Shown: piece after piece, positions 47,860 to 61,022 of the stretch
Numbering within the stretch: position 1 is the first letter of the stretch
Layout: each line of letters starts with the position of its first letter
Notes under the pieces: generated by a model
Seen by the model: only the letters and a program-made list of their open reading frames with translations
The model's database searches: none
Told to the model about the DNA's origin: nothing
Program-made: the position numbers and the translations under genes
Assembly (NCBI GenBank): GCA_018873245.2
Contig: JAEMBT020000004.1
Coordinates: forward strand, 10,102,652 to 10,166,651
Direction: 5' to 3'
DNA length: 64,000 nucleotides
From: Archegozetes longisetosus
Lineage: Eukaryota; Arthropoda; Arachnida; Sarcoptiformes; Trhypochthoniidae

Positions 47860-50800
47860 ATGTGGTCAAGCCTTGACGAATGGAAGCCAATGGACGACGA
47901 CTTCAAGTCTATATCATTTAACAGCTATAGTCGAGGACCTGGTCTTCACTTGCCTTTAGAAATGTTGCCCTCTTTTCATAGCAATAATAAGTTTAGGTCT
48001 GTTAACTCTATTGAGAATCAAATTTGTTCGAAATGACTTTCGCGATCATCTCTTGTTTTCTTCCCTTTAACCCTAAAGCTAAGCATTTCTACTTTTTATG
48101 CTAATGCCCCTTTCATTTGCTTCTCGCAAAAGCATTAGTTCTCAAGTTTCAGTTCATTGAATGTTTTTACCCATCAACTCTTATAAAACTGATATCACTT
48201 TTCAATAAATTTAATATTAGTCTTTTTTAATCTATTTAGTTTGAAACCATCGCTTCATAAAAGACATAATTTGAAGCTTTTTATAGAAGGCTTTTCATCT
48301 GAACTGACTGAAGTGAGTAACAGTTTCAATTATTCGATATTTTCTCACTTTTCATCTATTCAGCCTCACATTCAGATGAGTGTAAATGCACTCAAACTAA
48401 TGATTAGGCTTTAGTTTAATTCCTGGAAAAGTCTTGTATTGGCTATAGTGCCATTGATTTCAGTGCTTCTTGACTTTGTTTAAAAGACCTATTTATTTTA
48501 TTTTCATTCAAGTGATAGCTTTCAAAAGTATAGTTTTGTTTGATTATCAGTCCAATTAAGCTCAATATTTATTTGATTTACAATAAGTGGTTGACAGGAA
48601 AGTTTTGTTGATTTCATTTTGATTACATGTCTTAAGTTTTAAGATATTTAATCGATAGTAACACTCATTTCTTGTGAAATATTTTTATTTCATTTGGTTT
48701 ATTCAACTTGACACTTTTTTGAATATATTCCTACACTTAAAAAGAAATGTTTGATTGAAATTTCTATTCCAGTCTGGATTGAAGACATTCCTCGAAGGTA
48801 TTGGATGTAAGCCTTTGCGTGTCAAAATAGTTCATTCGAAGACTCGTTTGGGTCGACCCTTCAGGTAACTATATTTTATATTGATTTATTAGGATTAAAC
48901 TCGTGTATCTTACTGATTAAATAACGAAATATTTGTCTCAACTTTTAGTTTCGTAGATTTTGAATCAGGAAAAGAGGCCACAAAAGCCATTGAATTGATT
49001 GATAAACAAAACATATACAAATTATTTGTTAGCTTTGCACCAACTGAATTGGATAAAGAAAAGAAACAGCTTTTAATTAGTGTAAGACTTGGTTAAAAAG
49101 TTTCAAATTTTACTTGATTCACTAAATTTAGTATTATAAATATAGAGGGAAAAAAATAGTTTTGCTGAACAAATGAAGAACAAAATATCTCTCGAAAACG
49201 CATCAATATCTCGATCGAGCGTAAATCCAATTTCTCCGACAGCTTCAGACAATGGTGGAGGAGATACAAAAATTAATGAAGTCATGACTTCATTGGCGGC
49301 GAGCAACAAGTTGTTGAAAATTCTTCAAGTACCAGATGCCGAATGTTCGTTTTGCAATGACTCGCCAAAAGTAGATCACTTGCATTTCATTTTAAGTGAA
49401 AATCTAGTTGTAGATCCAAAAGAATTTCCAGAACTGATTGACTTCAATGTATCATGTCTTACGTGTGGCGCAAAAGATAGCAATTTGAAGCTTTGCTCTC
49501 AATGCAAAATTGCAACTTATTGCAGTCGTCGTTGTCAAGCCTCTAGCTGGTCAGAACATAGCCAGAATTGCAGACCAAGTCAGAATGCCATCCAACACTT
49601 TAATTCAATAGATTCTGAGCGATTTTTGAATTCTGTTTCGCAAAAACAGTTGGAAACTAATTCCAGAATTGAAGTCAAATCGAATGCTAATCAATTGGGT
49701 TTCAAATCAGTACAGACACCGAATGTTGTCAATAGTCGCGAAACACTCAAAGACTTGACTATAGATTTGAATTTAGGCCTTAAAGAGAAACTTAACGAGA
49801 AAAGTAATGTTCCGAAAGAGCCAAAGGAATCACCTTTTCAAGTATCCAATGACTCCATCAGAGTCAACAGATCTCCGAATCTCGAGAAATCTAATACAAG
49901 TGCCACTAATGTGAAAACCGATCAAATCAATTTAAACAAAATGAAGCACAAAATCGATCAATCTAGAAGCGATCTATTGTCTGAAGAGATAACTGATGGA
50001 GAGGAAGATCTCGTTATTTGTTTTGGTCGCGATCCGTCCGACTTCTATCTACAGAAATCCTCAAACATCGATACAATAGCTCTTTTGATTGAAAAACTCA
50101 ATGAAAAAGTGAAAGATTTTCCACAATTGGCTGACAAAGATTTGAGAATAGGATCTCTTTGTGGTGGCATTTATTCAGATGACAAATGGTGCTACCGCGC
50201 AAGAATCGTCGGTAAAGTCGATGAAAACACTTATGCTTTGAATTTTATTGACTATGGAAATACAGAGCCTGTCAGTACTGGAGATATCAAGGCTCTTCCC
50301 TCTAATTTCTTTGATTTTAAGGCACAAGCAATTCATTGTAGTCTTAATGGACTTGTTCCGACTAACGGTTCGTGGGACGAGTCTGCAAAAAGTTTCTTTG
50401 AAGAACTCGGAGGATCTCAGACATACACTAAAGTTCGCATTTTCGAAAGGACTAAAGAAGGCATCTATAAGATTGATTTGTTCAACCATAAGGGAGAATC
50501 AATTATCGACCAAATGGTCAAAAACAAGTTTGGATGGATTCCAAGATCAAACAATTCTGAGATTGGCGAAGCAAAGGCTTCGAGAACATCAGACAAGTCG
50601 GTAAAGTCGCCAGGTATTTCTCCTCAAGTGTCACCAAAGAAGAAAGAAGTTATACCCCAAAGCTCTCCAAAAGTAATCTTTAATAAGTCATCAGTCAATA
50701 ACTTGGATATTGAGCGTTCTATTCGAGGCAAAGCAAAGCAGAGCTATTCCAATGATTCCGATTCTTCAGTCGAATCAGTGGCCACTGAAGTCGAGTCTTA

Positions 50801-51988
50801 TTTAGACTCACTTGAGACCAATTCAGAAGTATCGGTTATGATCACTGAACCATTCAATATCGATGAATTTGAATACTGGGGTATTCTGAATCCTGCCAAA
50901 TATAGCCGAATGTCTGAAAAACTTCGATCAGAATATTCTACATCTGCTGTCAAATGCACTCCTAGAAAGGGAGACATTGTTGTCGTGAAAGCCAGTGATA
51001 ACGACTATTATAGAAGTTATGTTCTCGATGTTGAGAATGGAGTCGCAAATGTTCTTATGTTTGACGCGGGAATCAATGAGAAAGTGACAGATGTCTATAA
51101 GATGAACTCAAAATATTGTAAGATTCCTGCCTTATCTGTGCTCTTAATGCCTAAAACTAAACCGCAAAAAGTTCTGCTGGAATTGATTGCTACCAAAGAG
51201 ACACCAGAATTTGAAGGAATATTCGTCAGAGCAAATAATGACAATAATTGTATCAAAATTGGAGAAGAAATGGTCGATGTCTTGGGCTACAAGTCTGGGA
51301 TCGATTTATTACTCGAAAAAGATGAATCGCCAAAAGTTGCAGAAACTGTTGATTTTTATAGTCAGCTGCCGGCACTCAAGTTGGAAATGAATAAACAACA
51401 AGAAGTTTTGGTGGTATTCCAAGATGAGGAAGATCCAGATGTTTTCTTCGCTGCTGGAACCTGTATTAACCTTTTCAAGTTTATTTTAATTAGATTTAAA
51501 ATTGATTTGAATCTTTTTTTTCAGATGATGATTTCCAATACGTTATGTCACAATGTACTATTTTTGGCTCTAAATTTGATAAGTCAGTTAAACCAACTGT
51601 TGGAAATGCCTATTTAGTTAAGCACTCAGGTATTTATTAATTTGAGTCCTCTTGTCAGTTTGTTGCAAATCAGACTCAAATTTGTTTCTTTTTAGACGGC
51701 GAATGGTATCGTGCGATCGTAACGAATGTCGAACCAGATAAATGCAAAGTTCTTTTCATTGACTTCGGAAATATAGACGAAATCAGCAATAAACATGTGA
51801 TGAATTTGCCGCCTAACCTTCAACTGTCATCATTGCCAGCTGTGGCTGTCAAGTGTAAGGTCAGTTCATCAGATTTGAAGAAAGAAGATCTTCACAAGAA
51901 GATTGAAAAAGCGGTTGACGCAACTTATTTGCTTAAAATAGAACCTGTTAAATATGAAGACTCGATCCATTACGTCAATGTTTACTAG
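47860..51988 (+). CDS. vret: Vreteno/TDRD1-like RRM-MYND-Tudor protein (piRNA pathway)
   Basis: Exons: 47860-48000 (least certain, donor GTTAAC), 48773-48864, 48949-49081, 49146-51462, 51525-51629 and 51696-51988. The phases join to 1,026 residues. RRM features come first: SGLKTFLEG, then RPFSFVDFES as RNP1. A MYND zinc finger follows (CLTCG, LCSQC, TYCSRRCQ, WSEHSQNC; 49,450-49,580). Then there are three Tudor domains: one near 50,150-50,350 (WCYRARIVGKV, FIDYGNTEPV), a weaker one at 50,960-51,160 and a clear one in the last two exons (WYRAIVTNVE, FIDFGNIDEI). RRM plus MYND plus Tudor is the layout of Drosophila Vreteno, a cytoplasmic germline and follicle-cell factor for piRNA biogenesis. 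Tudor aromatic cages bind dimethyl-arginine on Piwi proteins. Vreteno usually has two Tudors and TDRD1 four. The first RRM strand is poorly visible, so an exon may be missing. Confidence 0.8.
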
Positions 51989-52941
51989 TGTTTCAAAGTT
52001 GTTTTTGAGCTTGTATTCTTCTAGTCTTATCATTTATGTCAATGTTATTCAATAATTTTACTCTAATCAAACTATCTTTAAAATTGACATATTTTTGTTT
52101 GTGACATGTTGTACTTTTGCATTTTTCACTTTTCATTTGTTTGAAACAATTATGTTTATGATTTAAATTTAAATGTTATACGAACAAAGTTGGGAAACTG
52201 ATGTTCACCTGATATAAGTTAGAGTTAGCATTTCATATCATTAGATAACTATTTCTTTATCTCTTTCATACTGATTGAATCAAAAGTTGTTTACTTTGAC
52301 AAATCACAAATACTTAACTGTTAAACGCAAATATAATGATTATAAATGAAAGGTTCAATAAATAAGTTACACGTTCATTAATGAGTCTCACAATTGCTTT
52401 ATCTCGACATCGGTTCAAGTTTTATGCTTTTATTATTCAACTAAAATTTTGGGATATGTTTATATACTAAAACCCGACATAAAAGTAAATGCTAATGCGT
52501 ACACCTTCTAGTGATAGCCTCAATCTTCACTAAAAAATGTTTAGCTTTTGACTGACTCAGTACTTACTTCTATAATAAGCCTTTTATTATATATATCATT
52601 GAATTATATGTTTTCTGTTGAGATTTTAATATATGTAACTTTAAAATAGATTGGAATACAAAATATTCAATTGGAATTAAATTAATTTGAACTGAAAAGG
52701 TTTTGATTTGTGCGCTTTATCTAAAACATGTTATCCAATTAGTTAATAGATAGGGAACTGAAAGGTCATAAACTTTGAGTCTCAATACGTATTCAGTGAC
52801 TGCATATTTGGGTGTTTTGTATCTATTGATAAATATGTGTAACATTTATGTTAGAAATACATTCAATACATAGTAAAGTATAACTCGTGATATAATGAAT
52901 CCATATTTGATTCAATTGTGACTCAAATCAATTTAAAAATT
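51989..52941. other. Intergenic spacer
   Basis: AT-rich spacer between the Vreteno-like gene and AP-3 delta. No gene or repeat recognised. Confidence 0.4.
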
Positions 52942-55900
52942 ATGACTTTAAGAAAAGTTAAGGGAAATTTTGATCGAATTTTCGACAAAAATCTGTCGGA
53001 TTTGGTCCGAGGTATTCGTAATAATAAAGAAAATGAGGTACTAGTTGATTGATTTTTATTAACAATATTTATGTAAATTTGTTATTGAAATTGAAATTTA
53101 GTTTTATTTTAGTTATTTGTTTATTTTCTAATTTAATTACCTTTTCTATTGAAGAGCAAATATATTTCTCAATGTATTGAAGAGATCAAAGAGGAGCTAA
53201 GACAAGAAAACATTTCAGTCAAAGCGAATGCGGTCTCGAAACTCACTTATGTATGAATTTAAACAATCATTCAGTTTATTTCTAAATGAACTTATCATTA
53301 ATAATATTGTTGATTATTGATTACTATTATTATTAATTGTTGTTCGAAAATAGTTACAAATGCTCGGATACGACATAAGTTGGTCTGCGTTTAACATAAT
53401 AGAAGTGATGAGTTCTACTAAATTTACTTATAAAGTATGTCATTAACTCTCTAATTGTCTTTAAACCAAATAAATGAAATCAAAACTCATTAACTTTTCA
53501 TTTGATCAAATCAGAGAATCGGATATTTGGCGGCGTCTCAGAGTTTTCACGAGAACACAGAAGTAATGATGTTGACCACGAATATGATCAGAAAAGTATG
53601 TCATTAGTACAATCATTTCAATTTGATTTGAACTTATTTAAATAAATTGGACACTCGTATCGATGTTAAACATTTTTTAGTGACTTGAGAAATGAGTTCT
53701 ATTTTTTAGAAAATGTCAAATTATTCTTAAAATTTGTGAATTATAATTAAGGACCTAAACAGTCAGAACATGTACGACGCCGGCTGTGCCATGAGTGGTT
53801 TATCATGTTTTGTTTCAACTGACATAAGTCGTGATTTAGCGAATGATGTCTTAACACTTCTGACCTCTACGAAGCCATATCTGAGGAAAAAAGCAGTTCT
53901 ACTTATGTACAAAATATTTCTTAAATTTCCCGAAGCTCTTAAACCTGCTTTTCCGCGTCTCAAAGAAAAATTAGAAGATCCCGATCCAGGTTTGAAAAAT
54001 GACTAATTATTTGATATTATTGTTTATATTTTTGTGAATATATAATTTGTTGATTAGGAGTACAATCAGCTGCTGTTAATGTGATTTGCGAGTTAGCACG
54101 AAAAAATCCCAAAAACTATTTGTCATTAGCGCCGGTATTCTTCAAACTGATGACTAATTCGACCAATAACTGGATGCTGATCAAGATCATAAAACTGGTA
54201 AAAACATTGATTAAAACTTAATCTTTAAAAAAATATAAGTTAAAAAAGATAAATATAAAGAAATATATGTGAAAAGTGTAAATCTCTTAAATGTCATTTC
54301 ATTCATATGCTTGTTGTGGCGCTTTCCTCCTCATCTGTCTCTATTTTATGCTCAGTTTGGTGTAATGACACAGTTTGAACCTTTACTCGGTATTAAATTA
54401 AGTCATCCTCTTATTTCTATTATAAGAAGGTAACATAACCTCTAACTTAAGTGTTCATATTTCCCTCCTATTCCTTTACCAATCCTTTTCATAAGCAAAT
54501 TGATTACAAGCTTAAGTAGACTTAAGTGTCATTAGCCAATAGCCTAAAACAAATGAAACCGCTGCCACTGAATAGTGTTTCTGTTGGGTGTTGAGTAAAC
54601 TTTTAATTTAATTTCTTATGATTTATTTTAGACACATATGATTTTTGATTGAATTATAATTGATTTCGTTTACAGTTCGGTGCTTTGACACCACTTGAAC
54701 CTAGATTAGGCAAAAAGCTCATAGAACCACTAACTAATTTAATTCACAGGTAAATCCATTTATATTTATTACCCATCTTCAGTTTCTCTCTTTTTCTTTC
54801 TCCTAAACACTCCTTCACTCTCTACGATTCCCATTATTTTCATTACTTTTCTTGTGAATTGCTATTAACTTTTGCAATAATCAATTAATACTTGTAGCAC
54901 ATCTGCGATGTCATTACTTTATGAATGCATAAATACAGTGATCGCTGTTTTAATATCGATCTCGAGTGGTTTGCCTAATCACAACGCTTCTATCCAACTG
55001 TGCGTTCAAAAGTTGAGAATTTTGATCGAAGATTCTGATCAAAATCTCAAATATTTGGGACTTTTAGCAATGAGCAAAATTCTTAAAACTCACCCGAAGA
55101 GCGTTCAGGCACACAAAGATTTAGTTTTAACATGTCTGGACGATAAGGATGAGTCAATTAGACTAAGGTTTGTTTTCTATTATTTTATCTTTATGACCAC
55201 TCGATTGTAAATTGCATTAATTTCATCTTTGAAGAGCTCTCGATTTGCTGTACGGAATGGTAACAAAGAAAAATTTAATGGAAATCGTACAGAAACTGAT
55301 TGCAAATGTAAATGAAAGCCTAATGGGAAACAAATATAGAGATGAACTCATTTCTAAACTGATTGATATCTGTTCGCAAAATGACTATCAATTTATTGCA
55401 AATTTCGAATGGTATGTTCAATTATATGCCTTTAATCAACTTGAATTGATCAATGTTTATCTCATACTACAGGTATATAACAGTTTTGGTTGAGTTGTCT
55501 CGTGTTGACGGCGGGACAGAACACGGAGGACTTATCGCTCAACAATTGCTTGACGTTGCGATTAGGGTTGAGGCCATTCGACCGTTTGCTACACGACAAA
55601 TGGTAATCTATTTGTCAGGAAAGACGAACTTTAATTTTATATTTTTCAATTTAAAGGCAATTTTATTGGAAAATTCTCGTTTATTTTTGAACAATTCATC
55701 TGTTTCTGAAGTTCTTTATGCCGCGGCTTGGATTTGTGGAGAGTTTGCTGAGTATGTCATATAATATAACTTAAACTTAAGATATGTATTTCATTGAATA
55801 ACTTGTTCATAACTCAATTTAGTTATACTCCTGACCAAACTTCGACTTTGTTACACTTGTTAACGGCAACTTCTTTCCGCCTCACATAACATCGGTATTC

Positions 55901-57112
55901 TTACAAAACGCATCAAAATTGTTATCTAAGATGTCAAAAGATAAAAACGATAAATTTTACGAAATCTGTGATGAAATAGTTGATAGACATTTGCCACATT
56001 TTCTGACTAATGAAGATTTAGAAGTACAAGAACGGGCCACCAGTTTGTTGCAAATAATCCAAATAGTTAGAAACGAAGACATAAATTTGGAACAACTGTT
56101 CTATGCCTATCCTCTGAATCCAGTAGCGGCTAAGGCGCAGCGAAAAGTTCCGATTCCTGCCGGACTCGAACTCGACCTACCATTTGTTGAAGTCGATGAA
56201 AGCGATAGCGATGAAGAAAAGATAGAAGAAATGAGTTTCGCTAAAGATCAAGAAGTGGCTCACGAAGACGAAAGACCTCCAACTGAGGAAGAGATCAGAA
56301 AGAGTAAGTTGGCAGCAGAGGCAAGAAAAGCAGAACAGGAAAATAACCCGAATTACTTGAAATCTCGCAACAAGAAGAAGAAAAAGAATTCCAGAAAAGA
56401 TAGCGATGTAGAACTGGCTCAAGAAGCCCTTGCCGAGCCTGTTATTACAAATAGTACTTCTAATAATATGATTCCGGGACTTGTTTCGTCTGAAAACTTC
56501 CTAAAAAAGACTAAACATAAGAAAGGCAAAAAAGCTCGACAAAAACAAGTCTCAGATGAAGAGGAAGAAGGAGATCATCATCAACAAGTGACTATTAAGG
56601 GATTAGAAATGCCAGAAGGAGTTGATATCAATGATGATCAAAGTGATGAATCGAATGAACACGAATCGTTTTCTGATCCTCACAAAGCGCTCGCAAAAAT
56701 CAGTTTGAATGAATCAGAAAACATTCGATCCAAACATATGGAAACCAATTCAGTGCCGAATAAAGTTGAACACAAGAAGAAGAGTAGCAGTAAAAAAGTC
56801 AAATCAGACGAGAAGAAGCAGAAAAAATCAAAAACTCACAAAAAAGAAAGTGATGAGAATTTATTGGGAGAAGCAAATACTGAAGTTAATAGTAATAAAA
56901 AGGTTAGGCGACCAAAAACTTTGGAACTGAATGGTGAGAAGAAAAGGACCAAAAAGAAAAGCAAATCAAAGACTCATGTATTGGAGCCGTCGGATGAAAC
57001 AGATTTGTCGCGAAAGAGAGATGAATATGAGGAGACTGTTGGAATTGAGACTCCGAGTCAATTCGTGCCTTTGGAAACACCAACTCCATCATCATTTGTG
57101 GACATCGATTAA
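52942..57112 (+). CDS. AP3D1: AP-3 complex subunit delta (delta-adaptin)
   Basis: Exons: 52942-53037, 53155-53250, 53354-53434, 53515-53595, 53752-53989, 54058-54197, one of 54356-54429 or 54676-54749, 54898-55167, 55235-55411, 55473-55602, 55657-55751 and 55823-57112. All junctions are in phase. The trunk is nearly identical to animal delta-adaptin: DKNLSDLVRGIRNNKE, FPRLKEKLEDPDPG, IEDSDQNLKYLGLLAMSKIL, DDKDESIRLRALDLLYGMV, YAAAWICGEFA. The hinge has NPVAAKAQRKVPIPAGLELD, then RKAEQENNPNYLKS and a lysine-rich tail. AP-3 sorts cargo from endosomes to lysosomes and related organelles; delta is its large scaffold. One frame break lies at about 55,857-55,862 (TTGTTACACTTGTTAACGG); reading resumes as NGNFFPPHITSVFLQNASK. 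The gene ends after the lysine-rich hinge, so the appendage (ear) of vertebrate delta is not present. Confidence 0.93.
54356..54429 (+). CDS. AP3D1: Alternative AP-3 delta exon 7a
   Basis: 74 nt bounded by TATGCTCAG and GTAACA, encoding FGVMTQFEPLLGIKLSHP and six more residues with no stop. It aligns residue for residue with exon 7b, with equal length and phase. Including both would add 148 nt and shift the frame, so only one can be used. Confidence 0.7.
54676..54749 (+). CDS. AP3D1: Canonical AP-3 delta exon 7b
   Basis: 74 nt bounded by TTTACAG and GTAAAT, encoding FGALTPLEPRLGKKLIEP and the rest of the highly conserved animal sequence. It is evidently the ancestral form, 246 nt downstream of exon 7a. 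Confidence 0.85.
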
Positions 57113-57540
57113 ATTTATATTAGTTTCTATTTCAATTAATTATTCAAATTTTGTTTGCAATCAACTTTAAAACATTTAAAAATATTGTATATTTATAATA
57201 AAATATTTTGAATGAGTAAGTATATATAATTTGATTAAAATTTTTAATTTTTCTCTAAAGCTTTAATTTTTTTATTTTTATTTTTTTTGGACGAAAAATA
57301 GAAACGTTACAGAGACTCAAGTTTAATCTCATTCAAGTTAATATACAAGCTTTACATCGTTGCAGAGCTAATCAAAGCTCTTACAAATAAAACTTATATT
57401 AAAATATATTTATGCTATTTACAAAGTTTTTGCGTTAAATATAGCCGTAATAATGAATAATTTAGCTCAAAGATCACTTAAGTTACAACAGAGTTAGACT
57501 TTAATTATAAGCAAATGACTAGAAATGAAAATAGGATAAG
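57113..57540. other. Convergent 3' region between AP-3 delta and CCP1
   Basis: Shared 3' flank with an AATAAA-type signal near 57,198. I looked for a downstream AP-3 delta ear exon here and found none. Confidence 0.5.
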
Positions 57541-60500
57541 TCAAAAAGAATCATTCTCTTCTTGCTCTTCACTCGAATCATCTGGACTTTTGTTGAAACT
57601 AAAAGGAAATCATCAATTGTTTAATACATACATTTATCTGCATAGATCTACATATATTTTGACTCACATATGATCGGCTTCGACTAATAATTCTTTAGGA
57701 ACAATTGGAATAAGTCGCGAACTTTTACCATCAGAAATTAATTCGAGTTTCAATAAAGCAGAACAAAACTTAGAGCCCATTTCAGTCAATTGATTGATCC
57801 CTAAATGCATGTCATTATAGACTCCTTGATCACAACCCGCTTGAGAACATTCTAAAGTATAGCTTGATTTTAAGTCCAATTCTCGCCAAATAGTAATTCT
57901 TGCAGTTCTTTCTCTATTTTTCTCAATAGTATAGCAACAATTTTCAAGACTGAAGGCGGGCGCGACTGAATTCAAAATTAAAGGAAGTGCTAAATAGCTT
58001 TGATCGTCATTTTTCATGAGATCACTCTTTTTCCACGACATTTTTGGTGAACATCCGTAAAGAAATATGTTTTTTCTTCTTGAGTGTCCGTGAAAATCAA
58101 CTAATAACATTGGATTAGAATTTTTTGAAATATGGCCAAATATTTGAGAAGTGATTTCGAGTGAAATATTGTTGGATGTAAGAGAGGATGCGGCCGAGAC
58201 CATTGACGATTCAGATCATCGCCTTGTGCTCCAGTACGAGAACTGAATAACAAATCAGGGTTTGAGATAAATGAGAAAGTTTTCACATCAAATCTAAGCT
58301 TCTATGGGTATAGTTTCAATAGCGATGCATACAAGACAAACTCAATTTTACTACTATTACCAAACGATATCTTACCAGCCATTGATCACTCCGTCCGGGT
58401 TTATCATTGGAATTATTTTAAATACGTATCGCTCCAGCAATCTTTGCGCAGATATTTTGTCACTCAACAGAAAATCTATACACCCTTTAAGAATCCAAGA
58501 GGAATTTGATTCTCCGGGATGTACGCGACCAATCAAAACGATATATTGAGGAACAGTTGGGTTTCGTGATTTCTTAGAGCTCGTTATTGTTAATAGCGGG
58601 ACATCATTTCCAGTTAATGATGTACACAATGTTTGATGTCTGAAATAGACGTTTGAACAATTGTGGCAATTTTGCCAAAAATGTATATTACTTCTCAAAT
58701 AGGTGTAAGTATACGGATAATTATATGCTAAATAACAGACGTCATTCTCATAAGAAAACTTAATTTTGAAGGTTAGAGTGTAATAAGTTTTGCCATTTAT
58801 CACACTCGCTATTGTACTGTCTTTAACGTAATGATTTCGATAATAAGCTATAGAATATCCGACTCTTTTCCAAAATGGCCTATCGTTAACAAGAGATTCT
58901 TTACAGGAAAACATGACAGGACGCTGTCCTTCATTATACAAACTGCTCTGTTTCTCACAATTAATAATATTGAACACATACTCAACATTTGGCTTCATAT
59001 TAGAAACTTTAAAGTAAAACCATTGAACGTGCGAATAGGTGTTAATATCAGTGTTAAGCAAAAGAGTGTATTGATTGGGCCGAGGTTCGTTTTGAATGAC
59101 TTTACGCAAATTTCCACTTTCGAACCGAGAATCAAATTGTAACCTATCTTTAAGGCAGCAATATTCAGATTCTGTGTCATAGACTATAATCGTTTTGTCG
59201 ATATTTTTGCGGAATCGATCGCGAATGTGTTCCATTAGCTTAATCCTTGCTAATCCGTACATATCGTCAGATTCGCTCATTTCTAATGGCTCTAATTTGG
59301 TGTATCCAATATTCCCCGTCAAGTCAGGTTCTGTTAAAGTTAGAAGTGGTTGAATGCTTATAGTCTTTGAAGCCATAGATGAGTAGACGTGCCTCCAATC
59401 AGCAGTTTCCATAAATAGGTCTTTTCTTTTTTCTTCTTTAGCACTAAGAATAAGCTGTTTAACATCAATAACTTCTTTTCTGGTATTGTGCGAATCATTG
59501 CAATTTTCATGGTGTTTCAGGTCGAGTATTTCTTCATGTTTAGCAGAGGAATCATTACTATTTTGATTATTAGAAAAACAGCTGCAAAGCCAACTCTTTA
59601 AATTCTTTCTTCTATTAAGTGACTCATCATTGCATTCATTTAACATTATCTGATTTGAATCAGTTTCAAAATTCCAACCGAAAAATTTAATCTCAGGAAA
59701 GTATTGTTCGTACGAAACAATATCATCAGATTCTCGCATGGATGTCATCGATTCGTTATCAGTTGGAGCGTAGGACTCATTATCAGTATCGCTTTGATCG
59801 GAGCTATAATAGTCATAATTGTCATCAATTTCAACACTACACTCGTTTCCATCGCATATTCTACGAGATTCTTGTTTCGTGAGTGACTCTTCGCTAAATG
59901 GGATCTCAAATTGGTTTGGATTGAAGTGTGAACACAGGGGTAAAGGCATGGGATCTAAACATCTTTGTATAACCATACTTGATAATAGGAAGACTCGATC
60001 CAAATGTTGAGCCTTTTCTGATCTTATATTCTTCTCGACAATCGTGTTCATAAACGATAAAATATTTTGATCGATAGATGAATGGATCAAATGTTCTCTA
60101 CCGGACTTTATGTATGATAAGTGAAGAAATACGCCTAAAATACTATAAGAAAAACGTAAGCTTTTAAGGATATTCTTCTTGTCAGCCTTGGGTTGTGTGA
60201 ATAACAGACGACAATCTTCAAAGTGCTTCACTAGTACTGATATATAAAATGAGACAATTTTGAGAACAGCTGAAATTCCTTCCTCTACAGTGAAAAATCA
60301 TAAAATGAAACGAACATAATTGATAGAAACGGAAATGAAAACTTACTGCATCGACAAATTATAGCTAATGTTTCGATAGCATGTATTGAAGTATAAGAAA
60401 TGCTTTTAGAAGTGCATAAAATGTCATAAATTACATTTATTAGTCCATTATCTAAATTAATATTTCCAAATGATTCATTAGGATCTCGGCACAAAATCGG

Positions 60501-61022
60501 CGCACATAATGCTGTCACATAAGAGAATTTTATGAACTACAGTAGAAAAGGTTATAAACATTATAATAATTAGGCATAACTCACGACTTTTGAGTAAGTG
60601 CTTTAAATAACTGAATATTGCGATTACTATCTTATGTTTGTGTTTCCATCGTTCCAAAACACATAAAGAGTTGACTAATGATGACTTATGATTGGCATCA
60701 ATTTTATATGAGTATTTTTTGTCTAAAATTCAAATTTCATTTAGTTTATATCTAGATTCTGGTCAACTGATTGCATCAAATGCTTAAACTCACGAGAAGA
60801 GATTTTTGCCATGACCTGATAGTAAATTTCAATAAGAGCTTCATATTGAATATTTTTTTCTATGAAATTGTGCTCTAAACGTAGTAAATTAGTCATCAAA
60901 TCATTATCGGATATGAGTAGTAGAGCCCTTTCTTTTCTTAACGCAACCGATTCTGTGGTGAGAATCGATTTTGTGATTATCAAAGCGTTGTGCTGTATAT
61001 TGAGATTATCTATATTTTCATC
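57541..61022 (-). CDS. AGTPBP1: Cytosolic carboxypeptidase 1 (Nna1/AGTPBP1-type), 5' end unresolved
   Basis: Minus-strand exons: 61022 to about 60750, 60722-60585 (donor GTGAGT), 60511-60347, 60284-58376, 58242-57668 and 57598-57541 (ends DSF). The armadillo-like N-terminus is present (YKIDANHKSSLVNSL). An acidic, variable linker precedes the CCP N-domain (LQFDSRFESGNLRKVIQ, WFYFKVSNM). The M14 peptidase has zinc ligands in RVHPGESNSSW (His, Glu), substrate residues in DDLNRQW, the third ligand His in VDFHGHSRRKN, and the catalytic Glu in YTLECSQAGCDQG. CCP1 removes polyglutamate side chains and C-terminal glutamates from tubulin, which matters for axons and cilia. One frame break lies in the A6 run near 58,125, and a possible one in the A6 run near 60,717. 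More 5' exons must lie beyond 61,022 but were not located. Confidence 0.88.
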
